Source: Ardenticatenaceae bacterium (GTDB taxonomy: Bacteria; Chloroflexota; Anaerolineae; Promineifilales; Promineifilaceae). Taken from it: a stretch of DNA of 64,000 nucleotides. Location: positions 434,001-498,000 of the forward strand of contig JACKCB010000002.1 of NCBI GenBank assembly GCA_020634235.1. Reading direction: 5' to 3'. The notes beneath the pieces were generated by a model. That model was not told the DNA's origin. It made no database searches and worked only from the letters and a program-made list of their open reading frames with translations. The translations under genes and the position numbers were made by a program. Below, piece by piece: positions 42,540 through 51,968 of this stretch (within the stretch, counting starts at the first letter, position 1; every line of letters starts with the position of its first letter).

Positions 42540-43922
42540 ATGATCGGACAACTAGTTGAGCACCCTCAATACGGGCCAGGACAGGTAACAGCCGTTTACC
42601 GCAATGGCACAGAATGGCTGGTGCAATTTGCCAACGGGCTGCGTTTTCGCCGCCCCAGCCATGAATTCGACCGCCAGAGTGCCGAACCGCAGCCAGCTTA
42701 TGCCATCCCATTCCAGGCGGCACCGATGCCGCAAACGCAGCGCGAAGCTCGCCAGCTCATTGAATCGCTGCGCGTGGGCATTGCCCCAGCCCAGCATGTG
42801 CTGGAACTGACCATCGATCTAGAGGTAGAACGGGAGAGCCTGATTCGCGGGCTAAACCAGGCCCACCAACAGGGCGGCGCCGTGCGGGCTGTCGTTGGGG
42901 AATACGGCTATGGCAAGAGCCACCTGGTAGAGCTAACGACGCAGGAAGCCCTAAATCGCAACTTCCTGGTGGCTACCATCAGCCTGGACTTGCAAGAGCT
43001 GCCGCCGCACCGGCCTTTTGCCATCTACCGCGAGGCGCTGCGCCACCTGCGCTATCCAGACACGGATGAACGGGGCCTGGGGCCGCTGGTAGAGAAGACG
43101 GCGAACCACCCGCAAGTTCTGGTACAACTGCAAGATCTCTCCCCGGCCGGGCGCGATCCCCTCCTTTACGGCCTGCAAGCCATCAACGGCAACCCCTCCT
43201 CACGCCAGCGCCAGGCGTGGCAAAACTGGCTCATGGGCGGCCGGCGCGTCAAACTCATGAACAAAGCCATGCCCCGGGACCGCAAATTCCCCTCCATCTA
43301 CACCGTCGGGCACAACGCACGCCAGATCGCCTATCTCTTCACTGCCCTATCCACCCTGGCCCGCCTCAACAGCTACAGCGGCCTCTGCCTCCTGGTAGAC
43401 GAAGCCGAGAGCTACTCCCTGCTGCGACCTTACCAGCGCCCCAAAGCCACCCTCTTCTTTCAGGCCATCATCTACGCCGCCCTGCGCCAGCAGCAAAGCA
43501 AAATCCGTCAGGAGCAGTTCCCCCAACACCGCTGGTGCGACTATCCCATGGCCTACGACCAGGGGCAGGCCCTCTTCTTTCTCTTCACCGTTACCCGCAG
43601 TGACAACCGCTTGCCACTTACCGACTGGCTAAGCGAGACCGAAATCTTCAACCTGGAGCCAGACGCCAACCCCCAAGAAGTTGGCCACTTCTTGCAGCGC
43701 ATCCTCACCTACCACGCCCAGGCCTACAGCTACCAGCCCGGCGAGCGGCAAACCCAAATCCGGCGCGGCGCCGCCGAGCACCTGGCCATCGGTGTGCGTA
43801 GTGGCCAGCTCTCCATGCGCAGCGTCGTTCGACTGGCCGTGGAGCTTTTCGACCTCCTCTTCCTGTATCCCGACTACGACGTCGCCACCCTCCTGGACGA
43901 ACTTCGCGCCCAGGTGCGCTGA
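42540..43922 (+). CDS. BrxD-like ATP-binding protein 2 with Tudor-like head
   Basis: A 460-residue protein related to the gene before it: IESLRVGIAPAQHVLELTIDLE and Walker A GEYGYGKS at 120-127, Walker B LLVDEAESYSLL near 282. The first 45 residues (VEHPQYGPGQVTAVYRNG, WLVQFANG) look like the small Tudor/SH3-type barrel at the end of UvrD/PcrA helicases, so this copy may bind RNA polymerase or DNA through it. Two different DUF2791-type ATPases in tandem suggest a hetero-ring. The start follows a 166-bp gap. Confidence 0.75.
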   Translation: MIGQLVEHPQYGPGQVTAVYRNGTEWLVQFANGLRFRRPSHEFDRQSAEPQPAYAIPFQAAPMPQTQREARQLIESLRVGIAPAQHVLELTIDLEVERESLIRGLNQAHQQGGAVRAVVGEYGYGKSHLVELTTQEALNRNFLVATISLDLQELPPHRPFAIYREALRHLRYPDTDERGLGPLVEKTANHPQVLVQLQDLSPAGRDPLLYGLQAINGNPSSRQRQAWQNWLMGGRRVKLMNKAMPRDRKFPSIYTVGHNARQIAYLFTALSTLARLNSYSGLCLLVDEAESYSLLRPYQRPKATLFFQAIIYAALRQQQSKIRQEQFPQHRWCDYPMAYDQGQALFFLFTVTRSDNRLPLTDWLSETEIFNLEPDANPQEVGHFLQRILTYHAQAYSYQPGERQTQIRRGAAEHLAIGVRSGQLSMRSVVRLAVELFDLLFLYPDYDVATLLDELRAQVR

Positions 43923-43971
43923 CCCGCAAGGCCGTGATCAGCAGTCGAACGGACGGCCATCTAACCCACTT

Positions 43972-45978
43972 ATGTTAACTCAGCAAGCGGTCAAGCAGCG
44001 CATTCCCCATACCTGGCCCCTGTTTTTTGCCCGGCACGGCCGCTTTACCCCTATCCAGCAGCAAGCCATCCCCACCATCCTGGACGGCCACGACACCCTG
44101 GTCATTGCCGCCACGGCATCGGGCAAGACCGAAGCTGTCATCGCCCCACTGCTAGAGCGCAACTGGACGGCGTGTAAACAGCCCGGTCTGCAACTACTCT
44201 ACATTTGCCCCACCCGCGCCCTCGTGCGCGATCTGTACGAGCGCTTACAGCCGCTGCTGCAAGACACAGGCATTGCCCTGGGCCTGAAAACCGGCGACGT
44301 CCCCATGGCCCGGCAAACACCAGCCATCCTGCTCACCACGCCAGAATCCATCGATTCGCTGCTCACCCGCGTGCCCACGCTGTTTCTGAATGTGCAAGCC
44401 ATCGTCCTGGATGAGATTCACCTGTTCGATAACACCCCACGCGGCGACCACCTGCGCTGCCTTTTGCCGCGCATTGAACGCATCCGGCAGTACGACCGGC
44501 CGGAGGTGACAAAGGCCCAACGCGTTGCCCTGTCAGCCACTGTGCCCGACCCGGCCGGGATCGCCCACCGCTATCTGCACCACGGCACCATCCTCCACCT
44601 CCCCGGCGGCCGGCCAATAGAGGCCGAAATCCAGCCTCTCTACTCCCTAACAGAACTGGTCAACGCCCTCGCCCAGCGCTCCGCCTACAAATCGTTGGTC
44701 TTCTGCAACTCCCGCGAAGAAGTCGAAGAGACCGCCGTCACCCTGCGCCAATACCTTCCCCACCACGCCGAAATCTTCGTCCACTACAGCAACCTCGACG
44801 CTGCCCTGCGCCGGGACGTCGAAGAGCGTTTTGCCACCGCCGCCACCGCCGTTTGCATCTGCACCTCCACCCTGGAACTTGGCGTCGACATCGGCAGCGT
44901 AGACGACGTGGTGCTGCTGGGCGCGCCCCCCAACCTAAACGCCTTCATGCAGCGCATCGGGCGCGGCAGCCGCCGCACCACCCGCACCCAGGCCCTCTGC
45001 ATGCCAAAATCCCCCGGCGAATGGGCCCGCTTCGAAGCGCTGCTCACCCTGGCCCAAGATAGCGCCAGCAACCACCCGCCCACCTACAGCTTCCGCCCCT
45101 CCGTCCTCATCCAACAAACCTTCAGCCTCATCAAACAGAGTCCCACCGGCAGCATTCGCCTGGCCGATCTGCGCCGCATCGCGCCACCAGAAGTGACCAG
45201 CGAAGAGATTCGCAAAATCGTGGCCACCCTGGCCGTTGGCGGCTATTTGCAGGCGGGCCGCATGGGCGAATGGAAACCGGATATACGCCTGCAGGAACTA
45301 CTAGACCAGCACGAAATTTACACCAACATTGGGGCCGACATCCTGGCCTTCACCGCGGTCGACGCCCACACCGGCCGGGTCATTGCCCAGACCGAGGGCA
45401 TCTATCCACCCGGCACTATCGTCCGCTTTGGCGGCCGCCCGATGGTCGTCACCTGGGTACAGGCCCGCCAGTTTGGCCTGGCGGCCGCACCGGGCGCAGT
45501 GGCCAGCGAATCGCTGCGCTTTCAAAAAACCGCGGCCGCCATTCCCTTCCAGGTCACGCAAACCGTCGCCCGCGCTCTAAATATTCCCGCCAACCAAATG
45601 ACCACCTTGCCCCAGGGACAGGGGCTATACCTATTCCACTTCTGGGGAACCGTGTGGGGCGAGCTATTAGCCGCCGCGCTGCAAGCGCAAGACATCCGCG
45701 CCACCCCCATCAACGAATACTGCCTGTTTAGCCATCACCCTATGCCCCAGCTCCCCCCTGGCGACGACACCTTGCGCCGCAAGGCAGCCAACAGCGTCAT
45801 CGGCCGGCTGTCCGGCTGGCTAGACATGGGGCGCTTCCATCACCTCCTACCCGCCGATGTCGGCCAGGCCGCCATCCTAAAACAGCTCAACCTACCTCAG
45901 TTCGGGGCACTCTGCGACGCCGCCATCGTCACCCCCATGCCCCAACTCCACCCCCAACTGCAACTGCTGGCACAATAA
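43972..45978 (+). CDS. Lhr/BrxHI-like DEAD/DEAH-box helicase
   Basis: A 668-residue superfamily 2 helicase. The Q motif FTPIQQQAI is near residue 25, motif I ATASGKTE at 47-54, motif II DEIH near 147, motif III SAT in ALSATVP near 185 and motif VI QRIGRGSRR near 328. A winged-helix-like part and a C-terminal domain follow. The ATG at 43972 gives a protein that begins just before the Q motif; the open frame reaches 43681 inside the gene before, which is a shadow. As BrxHI accompanies BrxD in BREX types 2 and 6, this is a likely defence helicase. Its last codons are part of the 305-bp repeat. Confidence 0.85.
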   Translation: MLTQQAVKQRIPHTWPLFFARHGRFTPIQQQAIPTILDGHDTLVIAATASGKTEAVIAPLLERNWTACKQPGLQLLYICPTRALVRDLYERLQPLLQDTGIALGLKTGDVPMARQTPAILLTTPESIDSLLTRVPTLFLNVQAIVLDEIHLFDNTPRGDHLRCLLPRIERIRQYDRPEVTKAQRVALSATVPDPAGIAHRYLHHGTILHLPGGRPIEAEIQPLYSLTELVNALAQRSAYKSLVFCNSREEVEETAVTLRQYLPHHAEIFVHYSNLDAALRRDVEERFATAATAVCICTSTLELGVDIGSVDDVVLLGAPPNLNAFMQRIGRGSRRTTRTQALCMPKSPGEWARFEALLTLAQDSASNHPPTYSFRPSVLIQQTFSLIKQSPTGSIRLADLRRIAPPEVTSEEIRKIVATLAVGGYLQAGRMGEWKPDIRLQELLDQHEIYTNIGADILAFTAVDAHTGRVIAQTEGIYPPGTIVRFGGRPMVVTWVQARQFGLAAAPGAVASESLRFQKTAAAIPFQVTQTVARALNIPANQMTTLPQGQGLYLFHFWGTVWGELLAAALQAQDIRATPINEYCLFSHHPMPQLPPGDDTLRRKAANSVIGRLSGWLDMGRFHHLLPADVGQAAILKQLNLPQFGALCDAAIVTPMPQLHPQLQLLAQ

Positions 45979-46271
45979 AACCTGGCAGGTCAGGCAGACC
46001 TGCCAGGTCCCATTACCAACCATAATCTGCTTGACGGCCCTAATTCAGCCGCTCAAAAATCCCGGCCGCGCCCATGCCGCCGCCGATACACATCGTCACC
46101 ATGCCCAGCTCGTGCCCTTCACGCACCATCTCGTGCATGATCTGCACGGTCAGCTTGGCCCCGGTGCAGCCCAGCGGATGGCCCAGGGCAATCGCCCCGC
46201 CATTCACATTCACCTTCGCCGGGTCCAGCGCCAGCTCCCGCATCACCGGCACCGCCTGCGCAGCAAAAGCC
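45967..46271. repeat. 305-bp direct repeat, copy B
   Basis: The counterpart of 35363-35667. Here it joins the intact helicase end to the intact thiolase end, so this is probably the original arrangement. A hairpin at 45981-45991 / 45997-46007 (CCTGGCAGGTC / GACCTGCCAGG) separates the two converging genes. Confidence 0.9.
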
Positions 46272-47215
46272 TCATTCAGCTCAATGACGCCAATGTCTGC
46301 CAGGCCAATGCCCGTGCGCTTCAGCACGCGCGGCACGGCGGCCACCGGCCCCATGCCCATGATCTCCGGCCGGACACCGCCCACGTTAAAGCCCACAAAC
46401 TTCAGGATCGGCGTCAGGCCCAAAGACTCGGCCAACTGCCGCTCCATCACCATCACCGCCGCCGCGCCATCGCTCAACGGCGAGGAGTTGCCGGCAGTGA
46501 CGCTGCCCCCCATCTTGAACACCGGCCGGAGCTTGGCCAGCGCGGCCAGGGTCGTCTCCGGCCGGAGATGTTCATCCTTGTCAAACAGAAAAGTTTGCCG
46601 TTCCGGCCCGTTTGGCCCGGCCGTCACCTCTTCAATCTCCAGGGGCACAATCTCCGCGTCGAACTTGCCCGCCGCCTGCGCTTTGGCCGCCTTCAGGTGG
46701 CTGTGCAGCGCAAACTCATCCTGCTCCTGGCGGGTAACGCCATACTCCACCGTTACCTGCTCAGCCGTCAGCCCCATGCCCATGTAGATTTCCGGCATCT
46801 CCGTCACCATCGTCGGGTTCGGGTTGATGCGGTAGCCGGTCATGGGCACCTTGCTCATCGTCTCCGCGCCGCCGGCAATGATGCAGTCGGCCCCATTGGC
46901 GATAATTCGCTCCGCCGCCAGGGCAATGGTTTGCAGCCCGCTGGAGCAGAAGCGGTTGACGGTCATGCCCGGTACGCTGGGCGGCAAACCAGACAACAGG
47001 GCAATGGTCCGGCCAAAGTTCAATCCCTGCGCCCCTTCCGGCATGGCGCAGCCAATGACCACGTCATCCACCAACGCCGGGTCCAGCCCGGTGTCGGCCA
47101 TCAATTGGCGAATCACAGCCGCGGTCATGTCGTCGGAACGGTAGTTACGCGTGGTCCCACGCTTCGATTTACCCACAGCCGTGCGTTTTCCGGCCACGAT
47201 TACTGCTTCTCTCAT
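46040..47215 (-). CDS. Acetyl-CoA acetyltransferase (thiolase)
   Basis: A 391-residue thiolase with the nucleophile C90 in NRFCSSGL, H346 in GHPLGCTG and the acid/base C376 in CIGGGMG. It cleaves 3-ketoacyl-CoA into acetyl-CoA and a shorter acyl-CoA (or makes acetoacetyl-CoA in reverse). It is the last gene of a five-gene minus-strand beta-oxidation operon, which favours the degrading direction. A copy of its 3' end is at 35436-35667. Confidence 0.95.
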   Translation of the reverse strand: MREAVIVAGKRTAVGKSKRGTTRNYRSDDMTAAVIRQLMADTGLDPALVDDVVIGCAMPEGAQGLNFGRTIALLSGLPPSVPGMTVNRFCSSGLQTIALAAERIIANGADCIIAGGAETMSKVPMTGYRINPNPTMVTEMPEIYMGMGLTAEQVTVEYGVTRQEQDEFALHSHLKAAKAQAAGKFDAEIVPLEIEEVTAGPNGPERQTFLFDKDEHLRPETTLAALAKLRPVFKMGGSVTAGNSSPLSDGAAAVMVMERQLAESLGLTPILKFVGFNVGGVRPEIMGMGPVAAVPRVLKRTGIGLADIGVIELNEAFAAQAVPVMRELALDPAKVNVNGGAIALGHPLGCTGAKLTVQIMHEMVREGHELGMVTMCIGGGMGAAGIFERLN

Positions 47216-47330
47216 GTTCGTCTCCTACAGCTAGTCAGTATATCAGCCTGTCAGCGCGTGTCGCAGTGTGTCAGGGCGCGGCATCAGCCTGGCGACATGC
47301 ACCTCACGCGACACGCAACACGGCATTGCG

Positions 47331-49703
47331 TTAGTTCCGCAGCGGCTTGCCCGTTTGCAGCATGTGCATCACCCGGGCCTGGGTAGCCGGTTCGCCGGCC
47401 AGCGACAGCAGCCCTTCCCGCTCCAGGTCGAGAATGTACCAGGGATCGACCCAGGCAGGCGCGCTCAGGTCGCCGCCGCACAACACGTAGGCCAGTTTCC
47501 GGCCTACGGTGACGTCGTGGTCGGTGGCGTAGCCGCCCCAGTGGAAGCTCTTCAGGCCCAACAGCAGGGCGTAGTAAACGTCCCGGCCGGGGGCATAAAT
47601 CTTCTCCACTTCCGGCGGGCGCGCCCCACTGGCCACCAGCGACAGCGCCAACTGCTTGGCCTGCGCCAGGCGGTGGTCACTGTTAAAGGCCATCAGGTCC
47701 GTAGGCCGCAAATAACCCAGCTCCTTCGCTTCCCAGGCACTCGTGGCCACCTTAGCCGTCGCCACCTGCGTAAAGACCTCCTCCAACACCGGCAGCACAT
47801 CCGCATTCGCCGTGCGCATCACCGGGTTCACCTTGCGCCGCAGCAGCTCCTTACAGCCGCCCCAGGCCGGAATCAGCCCCACGCCAACCTCCACCAGACC
47901 CATATAAGTCTCGTGGTCGGCCACCGTGGCCCAACTGGCCATCGTCATCTCCACGCCGCCACCCAACACCCGCTGGTGCGGGGCAGTCACCACCGGCTTC
48001 GGCGCGTGGCGCAGGTTATAAAACAGCATCTGGCCGGCCTTAATCATGTCGGCCACCTGGTCCCACATCCCCTGCGCCGCCAGGATACCCATAAAGGCCA
48101 GATTGGCCCCAATGCTGAAATCCTGGCCATTGTTGCCAATGACCAGCGCGTCATACTGCCGGTCCAGGTATTCCAGCGCCTTGTTGCCCATGGCCACAAT
48201 CTCCTGGTCCAGGGCATTCATCTTGCTGTGAAACTCCAGCAGCAGCACGCCGTCGCCCATGTCGCGCAGGCTGGCGCTGTCATTGCGCGCCAGTTCCGGC
48301 AGGCTGGCGGCCAGGATCAGGTTTTTGTCCCGCTCCTTCAGCTTGTACTGCTTGCCGGTGAAGTCGTAATAGCTGCCGTTGGTGTAAAAACTGCTGTGGC
48401 CGGCGGCCAACATCTCTTTAACCCAGCCAGCCACTTCCAACCCGGCCGCTTCCATCTCCGCCACCGTTTCGGCCACGCCCAGCATATCCCAAATCTGGAA
48501 GGGGCCAGCTTCGTGGGCAAAGCCCCAGCAAACGGCGTGGTCCACATCTTGCAGGCTGTAGGCAATTTCCGGGGCCACGTGGGCGGCATAAGCCAGGGTA
48601 TAGAGCAGCGTGTCGCGCACGTAAGTTACCGCCCGGTCATCCTCTTGCAGCAGGGCGCGCAGCCGCGGCCCTAGCTCCTCAATCTTGCGGACCTTGCCCA
48701 CCGAATCAAAGCGCACTTTGCCGGCCGCTTCATACTCATAGGTGTCCGGGTTCAGCGTCCAGAAATCCCGCTCGCCGCTGACCATGACCTTCTTGTAGAA
48801 GCCCTGGCCGCTCTTGTTGCCCAGCCAGCCCTCGGCCAGCATGTGGCCAATAACGCGGGCACTCTGCTCCCCCTTCAGGATGTCGCGGTAAGGGTCGTGG
48901 GGGATGGCGTCGTACAGGTTGCGGTTGACGTGGCCCATCACGTCCAGCCCCACCAGGTCCATCAGCCGGTAGGTGGCCGATTTTGGCCGGCCAATGAGCG
49001 GGCCGGTGATGGCGTCGATTTCGGCGATGCTGTAGTCGTTTTGCAGGGCGTACTCAATGCCATAGGAGCCAACCACCGAGAAGAAGCGATTGGCAATGAA
49101 GTTGGGCGTGTCTTTGCAGACGACCACGCCCTTGCCCAACACGTCCCGGCTAAAGGCCACCATGAAGTCGAGCACGTCGCCGGCCGTATGGGGGGTGGGA
49201 ATTAGCTCCAGCAGCTTCAGGTAGCGGGGCGGGTTGAAGAAGTGGGTACCCAGGAAGTGGGCTTTGAAGTCGTCGGAGCGCCCCTCGCAAATTTCGTGGA
49301 TGGGGATGCCGGAGGTGTTGCTGCTGATGATGCTGCCCGGCTTGCGGATGGCCTCGATGCGGGCCATGAGCGCCTGCTTGGGGGCTAACTGCTCGATGAT
49401 GACTTCAACAATCCAGTCGCAGTCGGCCAGTTGGTCGAAGTCGTCTTCGGTGTTGCCCAGGGTGATCAAGTCGGCGCGATCCGGCCGGGCCAGGTTCGCC
49501 GGCCGGGCCTTGACCATGCGATCATACAACGTTTGCACGATACGGTTGCGGGCGACCGGGTCGTGCTGCTCCGCCTCGGTCAGGTTCGGCGGGACAATGT
49601 CTAGCAAGACGACCGGGATGCCAATATTGGCCAGGTGGGCGGCAATGCCCCCGCCCATTGTGCCCGCACCAATGACGGCTACTTTATCAATGCGAAATGT
49701 CAT
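47331..49703 (-). CDS. 3-hydroxyacyl-CoA dehydrogenase / enoyl-CoA hydratase (FadN-like)
   Basis: A 790-residue two-part enzyme. The dehydrogenase half is first: NAD motif GAGTMGGGIAAHLANIG at about 12-28, SSNTSGIPI, and GTHFFNPPRYLKLLELIPT. The hydratase (crotonase) half is last: LLLEFHSKMNALD near 493, NGQDFSIGANL near 530 and RVLGGGVEMTMA near 575 for the oxyanion hole. This order (dehydrogenase first) is that of the Bacillus FadN type rather than E. coli FadB. It carries out the hydration and second oxidation of fatty acid degradation. It lies 115 nt upstream of the thiolase gene. Confidence 0.93.
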   Translation of the reverse strand: MTFRIDKVAVIGAGTMGGGIAAHLANIGIPVVLLDIVPPNLTEAEQHDPVARNRIVQTLYDRMVKARPANLARPDRADLITLGNTEDDFDQLADCDWIVEVIIEQLAPKQALMARIEAIRKPGSIISSNTSGIPIHEICEGRSDDFKAHFLGTHFFNPPRYLKLLELIPTPHTAGDVLDFMVAFSRDVLGKGVVVCKDTPNFIANRFFSVVGSYGIEYALQNDYSIAEIDAITGPLIGRPKSATYRLMDLVGLDVMGHVNRNLYDAIPHDPYRDILKGEQSARVIGHMLAEGWLGNKSGQGFYKKVMVSGERDFWTLNPDTYEYEAAGKVRFDSVGKVRKIEELGPRLRALLQEDDRAVTYVRDTLLYTLAYAAHVAPEIAYSLQDVDHAVCWGFAHEAGPFQIWDMLGVAETVAEMEAAGLEVAGWVKEMLAAGHSSFYTNGSYYDFTGKQYKLKERDKNLILAASLPELARNDSASLRDMGDGVLLLEFHSKMNALDQEIVAMGNKALEYLDRQYDALVIGNNGQDFSIGANLAFMGILAAQGMWDQVADMIKAGQMLFYNLRHAPKPVVTAPHQRVLGGGVEMTMASWATVADHETYMGLVEVGVGLIPAWGGCKELLRRKVNPVMRTANADVLPVLEEVFTQVATAKVATSAWEAKELGYLRPTDLMAFNSDHRLAQAKQLALSLVASGARPPEVEKIYAPGRDVYYALLLGLKSFHWGGYATDHDVTVGRKLAYVLCGGDLSAPAWVDPWYILDLEREGLLSLAGEPATQARVMHMLQTGKPLRN

Positions 49704-49823
49704 GGGGTTTCTCCTTGGGAGGTTTCAGATATCAGCTTGTTGGTTCTCTGGCCGGGCGGACGGCAGATGGGCCATCGCCGCCAACGAGCGCGGCGCAGGT
49801 CGCGCGGCGCAGGTCGCGCCGCC

Positions 49824-50591
49824 TCAGGTCAGGGTATAGCCCCCGTCCACGGTCAGCACGGCACCGGTAGTGAAATCGCTGGCCGCCGAGGCCAGGTAGA
49901 GGGCAGCACCGGTGATCTCTTTGGCGTCGGCCATGCGCCCGGCCGGGGTGCGGTCCGTCAACCCTTTGGCCAGCGTGGCATTCTGCCACAACGCGGCGCT
50001 AAACTTCGTCTTCACAAAGCCGGGCGCAATGGCATTCACCTGGATGTGATCCTTGCCCAACTCCACGGCCAGAACCTTGGTTAACATAATTACAGCCGCT
50101 TTACTCACGCTGTACACGCCCATCATTGGCCCCGGTTCCAGGCCGGCAATCGAGGCCACGTTAATGAGCTTACCCCCCTGCCCCTGGCGGATCATCTGCT
50201 GTGCGGCGGCCTGGCACACGTAGAAGTAACCCTTCACGTTAACGTCCAGAATCTTATCCCAATGGGAGGGTCCAGCTTCGAGCAGCGGGCCAAAGTGGGG
50301 GTTGGTGGCGGCATTGTTCACGGCAATGTCTACCCGGTCATAGTAAGTGACCGCCTGGTCAACAATCGTCTTCGCGCTGTCCGGTTCACCCGCATGGGCG
50401 GCAATGGGCAATGCCCGGCCGGGGTAAATCAGGTTAATCGCCGCCGCAGCCGCGTCAACACGCTCGCTGCTGCGGCCGGTAATCACCACATTCGCCCCGG
50501 CCGCCACAAAAGCCCAGGCAATCGCCTCGCCAATCCCGCGCGATGCCCCCGTCACAATGGCCACTTTGTTGCTCAGGTCAAATTGATTCAT
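49824..50591 (-). CDS. SDR family oxidoreductase (FabG-like)
   Basis: A 255-residue classical short-chain dehydrogenase. TGASRGIGEA is near residue 15 for cofactor binding, NNAATN near 92, the catalytic Ser in NVASIAG near 146, and YSVSKAA near 160 for the catalytic Tyr and Lys. The substrate is probably a 3-oxo- or hydroxyacyl-CoA, given its place in a beta-oxidation operon. The tail ends in the usual GAVLTVDGGYTL motif. Confidence 0.9.
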   Translation of the reverse strand: MNQFDLSNKVAIVTGASRGIGEAIAWAFVAAGANVVITGRSSERVDAAAAAINLIYPGRALPIAAHAGEPDSAKTIVDQAVTYYDRVDIAVNNAATNPHFGPLLEAGPSHWDKILDVNVKGYFYVCQAAAQQMIRQGQGGKLINVASIAGLEPGPMMGVYSVSKAAVIMLTKVLAVELGKDHIQVNAIAPGFVKTKFSAALWQNATLAKGLTDRTPAGRMADAKEITGAALYLASAASDFTTGAVLTVDGGYTLT

Positions 50592-50662
50592 ATGCTTTCC
50601 GGTTATCAGTCTCGGCTACAACCTGCTCATCACGCAAAACGCCGCAGGGCATCGCAAACGCG

Positions 50663-51919
50663 CTATTTAAGCTCGCGCCGCGTATAGCCCAGAATACTGC
50701 GGGCCACAATCAGGGTGTTAATCTGCTTCGTACCTTCGTAGATGTCATTGATCTTGGCATCACGCATCCACTTTTCCACCAACATTTCCCGCGAATAACC
50801 CAGCGGTCCCAGCAGTTCCACCGCCTTCTGCGTAATCCAGGTCACCGATTCACCGGCGCGCGCCTTGGCCATGCTCGCTTCCAGCCGGTTACTCTCGCCG
50901 TGGGCCATCATCGCCACCGCCCGCAGCGTCAGCAGCCAGGCCGACTTGTGGCGCGCTTCCATCTCAATCAGGTCACGCTCCACCGCCGTCATCTCAAACT
51001 TCGGCTTGGCGTAGTCTACCACCACGCCCTCCTGCTTCAACCGGTCCCGCGTGAACTCCAGCGCCGCCCGGGCAATGCCCATGGCGCTGGCGGCCACCGC
51101 CGGCCGGCTGGCATCAAACGTCTTCATGGCTCCCTTAAACCCCTTGTTCGAGCCATCCCGCTGCTGCACTTCCGGGCTGCCCAGGATGTTGTCGTAGGGG
51201 ATGTGGGCATCGGTAAAGACAATGGCCGCTGTATCGCTGGCGCGAATGCCCAGCTTGTGCTCCCGCTTGGCAATCTTCACGCCCGGCGTGCCCGCCTCCA
51301 CCACAAACGGCTTCATCCCGGCCCGGCCGGCGCTGGCGTCTACCGTGGCCCAAACCACCACAAAGCCATCAGACTGTTCCAGGGCCAGGCTGCCGTTGGT
51401 GCAGAAGATCTTCTCGCCGTTCAGCACCCACTCGTTGTGCTCACGGTCCAGGGTCGCCGTCGTGCGGATGGCGCTGGTGTCCGAGCCAGCCCCCGGTTCC
51501 GTCATGGCCATCGCCCCCCACTTGGGCTTGCCCTCGGCAAACTTGCCCAGGATGCGCAGCTTCTGCGCCGTGGTGCCTACGGCCTCCACCGCCGCGCCAC
51601 CCAGCGCCGGGTCGGGCGTGCTAAGATATTGGCCGGCATCCCCCCAACTCAACATCTCAATCATCAAAATGAGGCGCAGCAGGCTGGTGCTGGGGCCTTG
51701 TTTCTCCGGCTGGCTGCCGTTGCCGTTGGTTTGCAGCTTGGCCACGGTGCGCTTGTACTGCTCTTTTTGCACAGGCCACATCATGTTAACGTACTCCACC
51801 GGCAGTTCATGCTCATGCTCGTCGTAATAGCGCGACTTAGGACGCATCACCTGTTCGGCCACCATCTTGGCCAGTTGGAGTTCGTTCTGAATTTTCTCAG
51901 GAATCTCAAAGCTAATCAT
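50663..51919 (-). CDS. Acyl-CoA dehydrogenase 1
   Basis: A 418-residue flavin enzyme of normal length. It has the FAD-binding MTEPGAGSDTSAIRTTA motif near residue 140, and the C-terminal part with LLGPLGYSREMLVEKWMRDAKINDIYEGTKQINTLIVARSILGY holds the usual catalytic-base region (Glu in YEGT). It makes the first double bond of fatty acid degradation and passes electrons to an electron-transfer flavoprotein, not seen here. Second gene of the operon. Confidence 0.93.
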   Translation of the reverse strand: MISFEIPEKIQNELQLAKMVAEQVMRPKSRYYDEHEHELPVEYVNMMWPVQKEQYKRTVAKLQTNGNGSQPEKQGPSTSLLRLILMIEMLSWGDAGQYLSTPDPALGGAAVEAVGTTAQKLRILGKFAEGKPKWGAMAMTEPGAGSDTSAIRTTATLDREHNEWVLNGEKIFCTNGSLALEQSDGFVVVWATVDASAGRAGMKPFVVEAGTPGVKIAKREHKLGIRASDTAAIVFTDAHIPYDNILGSPEVQQRDGSNKGFKGAMKTFDASRPAVAASAMGIARAALEFTRDRLKQEGVVVDYAKPKFEMTAVERDLIEMEARHKSAWLLTLRAVAMMAHGESNRLEASMAKARAGESVTWITQKAVELLGPLGYSREMLVEKWMRDAKINDIYEGTKQINTLIVARSILGYTRRELK

Positions 51920-51968
51920 CTTGGTTCCTCTTTGGAGCTTATCGGTGTGTCAGCTTGTCACTTGCCGG

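Noticed and set aside
43681..43971. N-terminal extension of the helicase frame
   Set aside because: It overlaps the end of the second BrxD-like gene in another frame and has Ser/Pro/Thr-rich shadow composition; the ATG at 43972 precedes the Q motif directly.
47268..48674. Long + strand open frame opposite the beta-oxidation gene
   Set aside because: Its His/Gln/Arg-rich composition is typical of antisense reading of a GC-rich gene; the minus-strand frame has clear FadN motifs.
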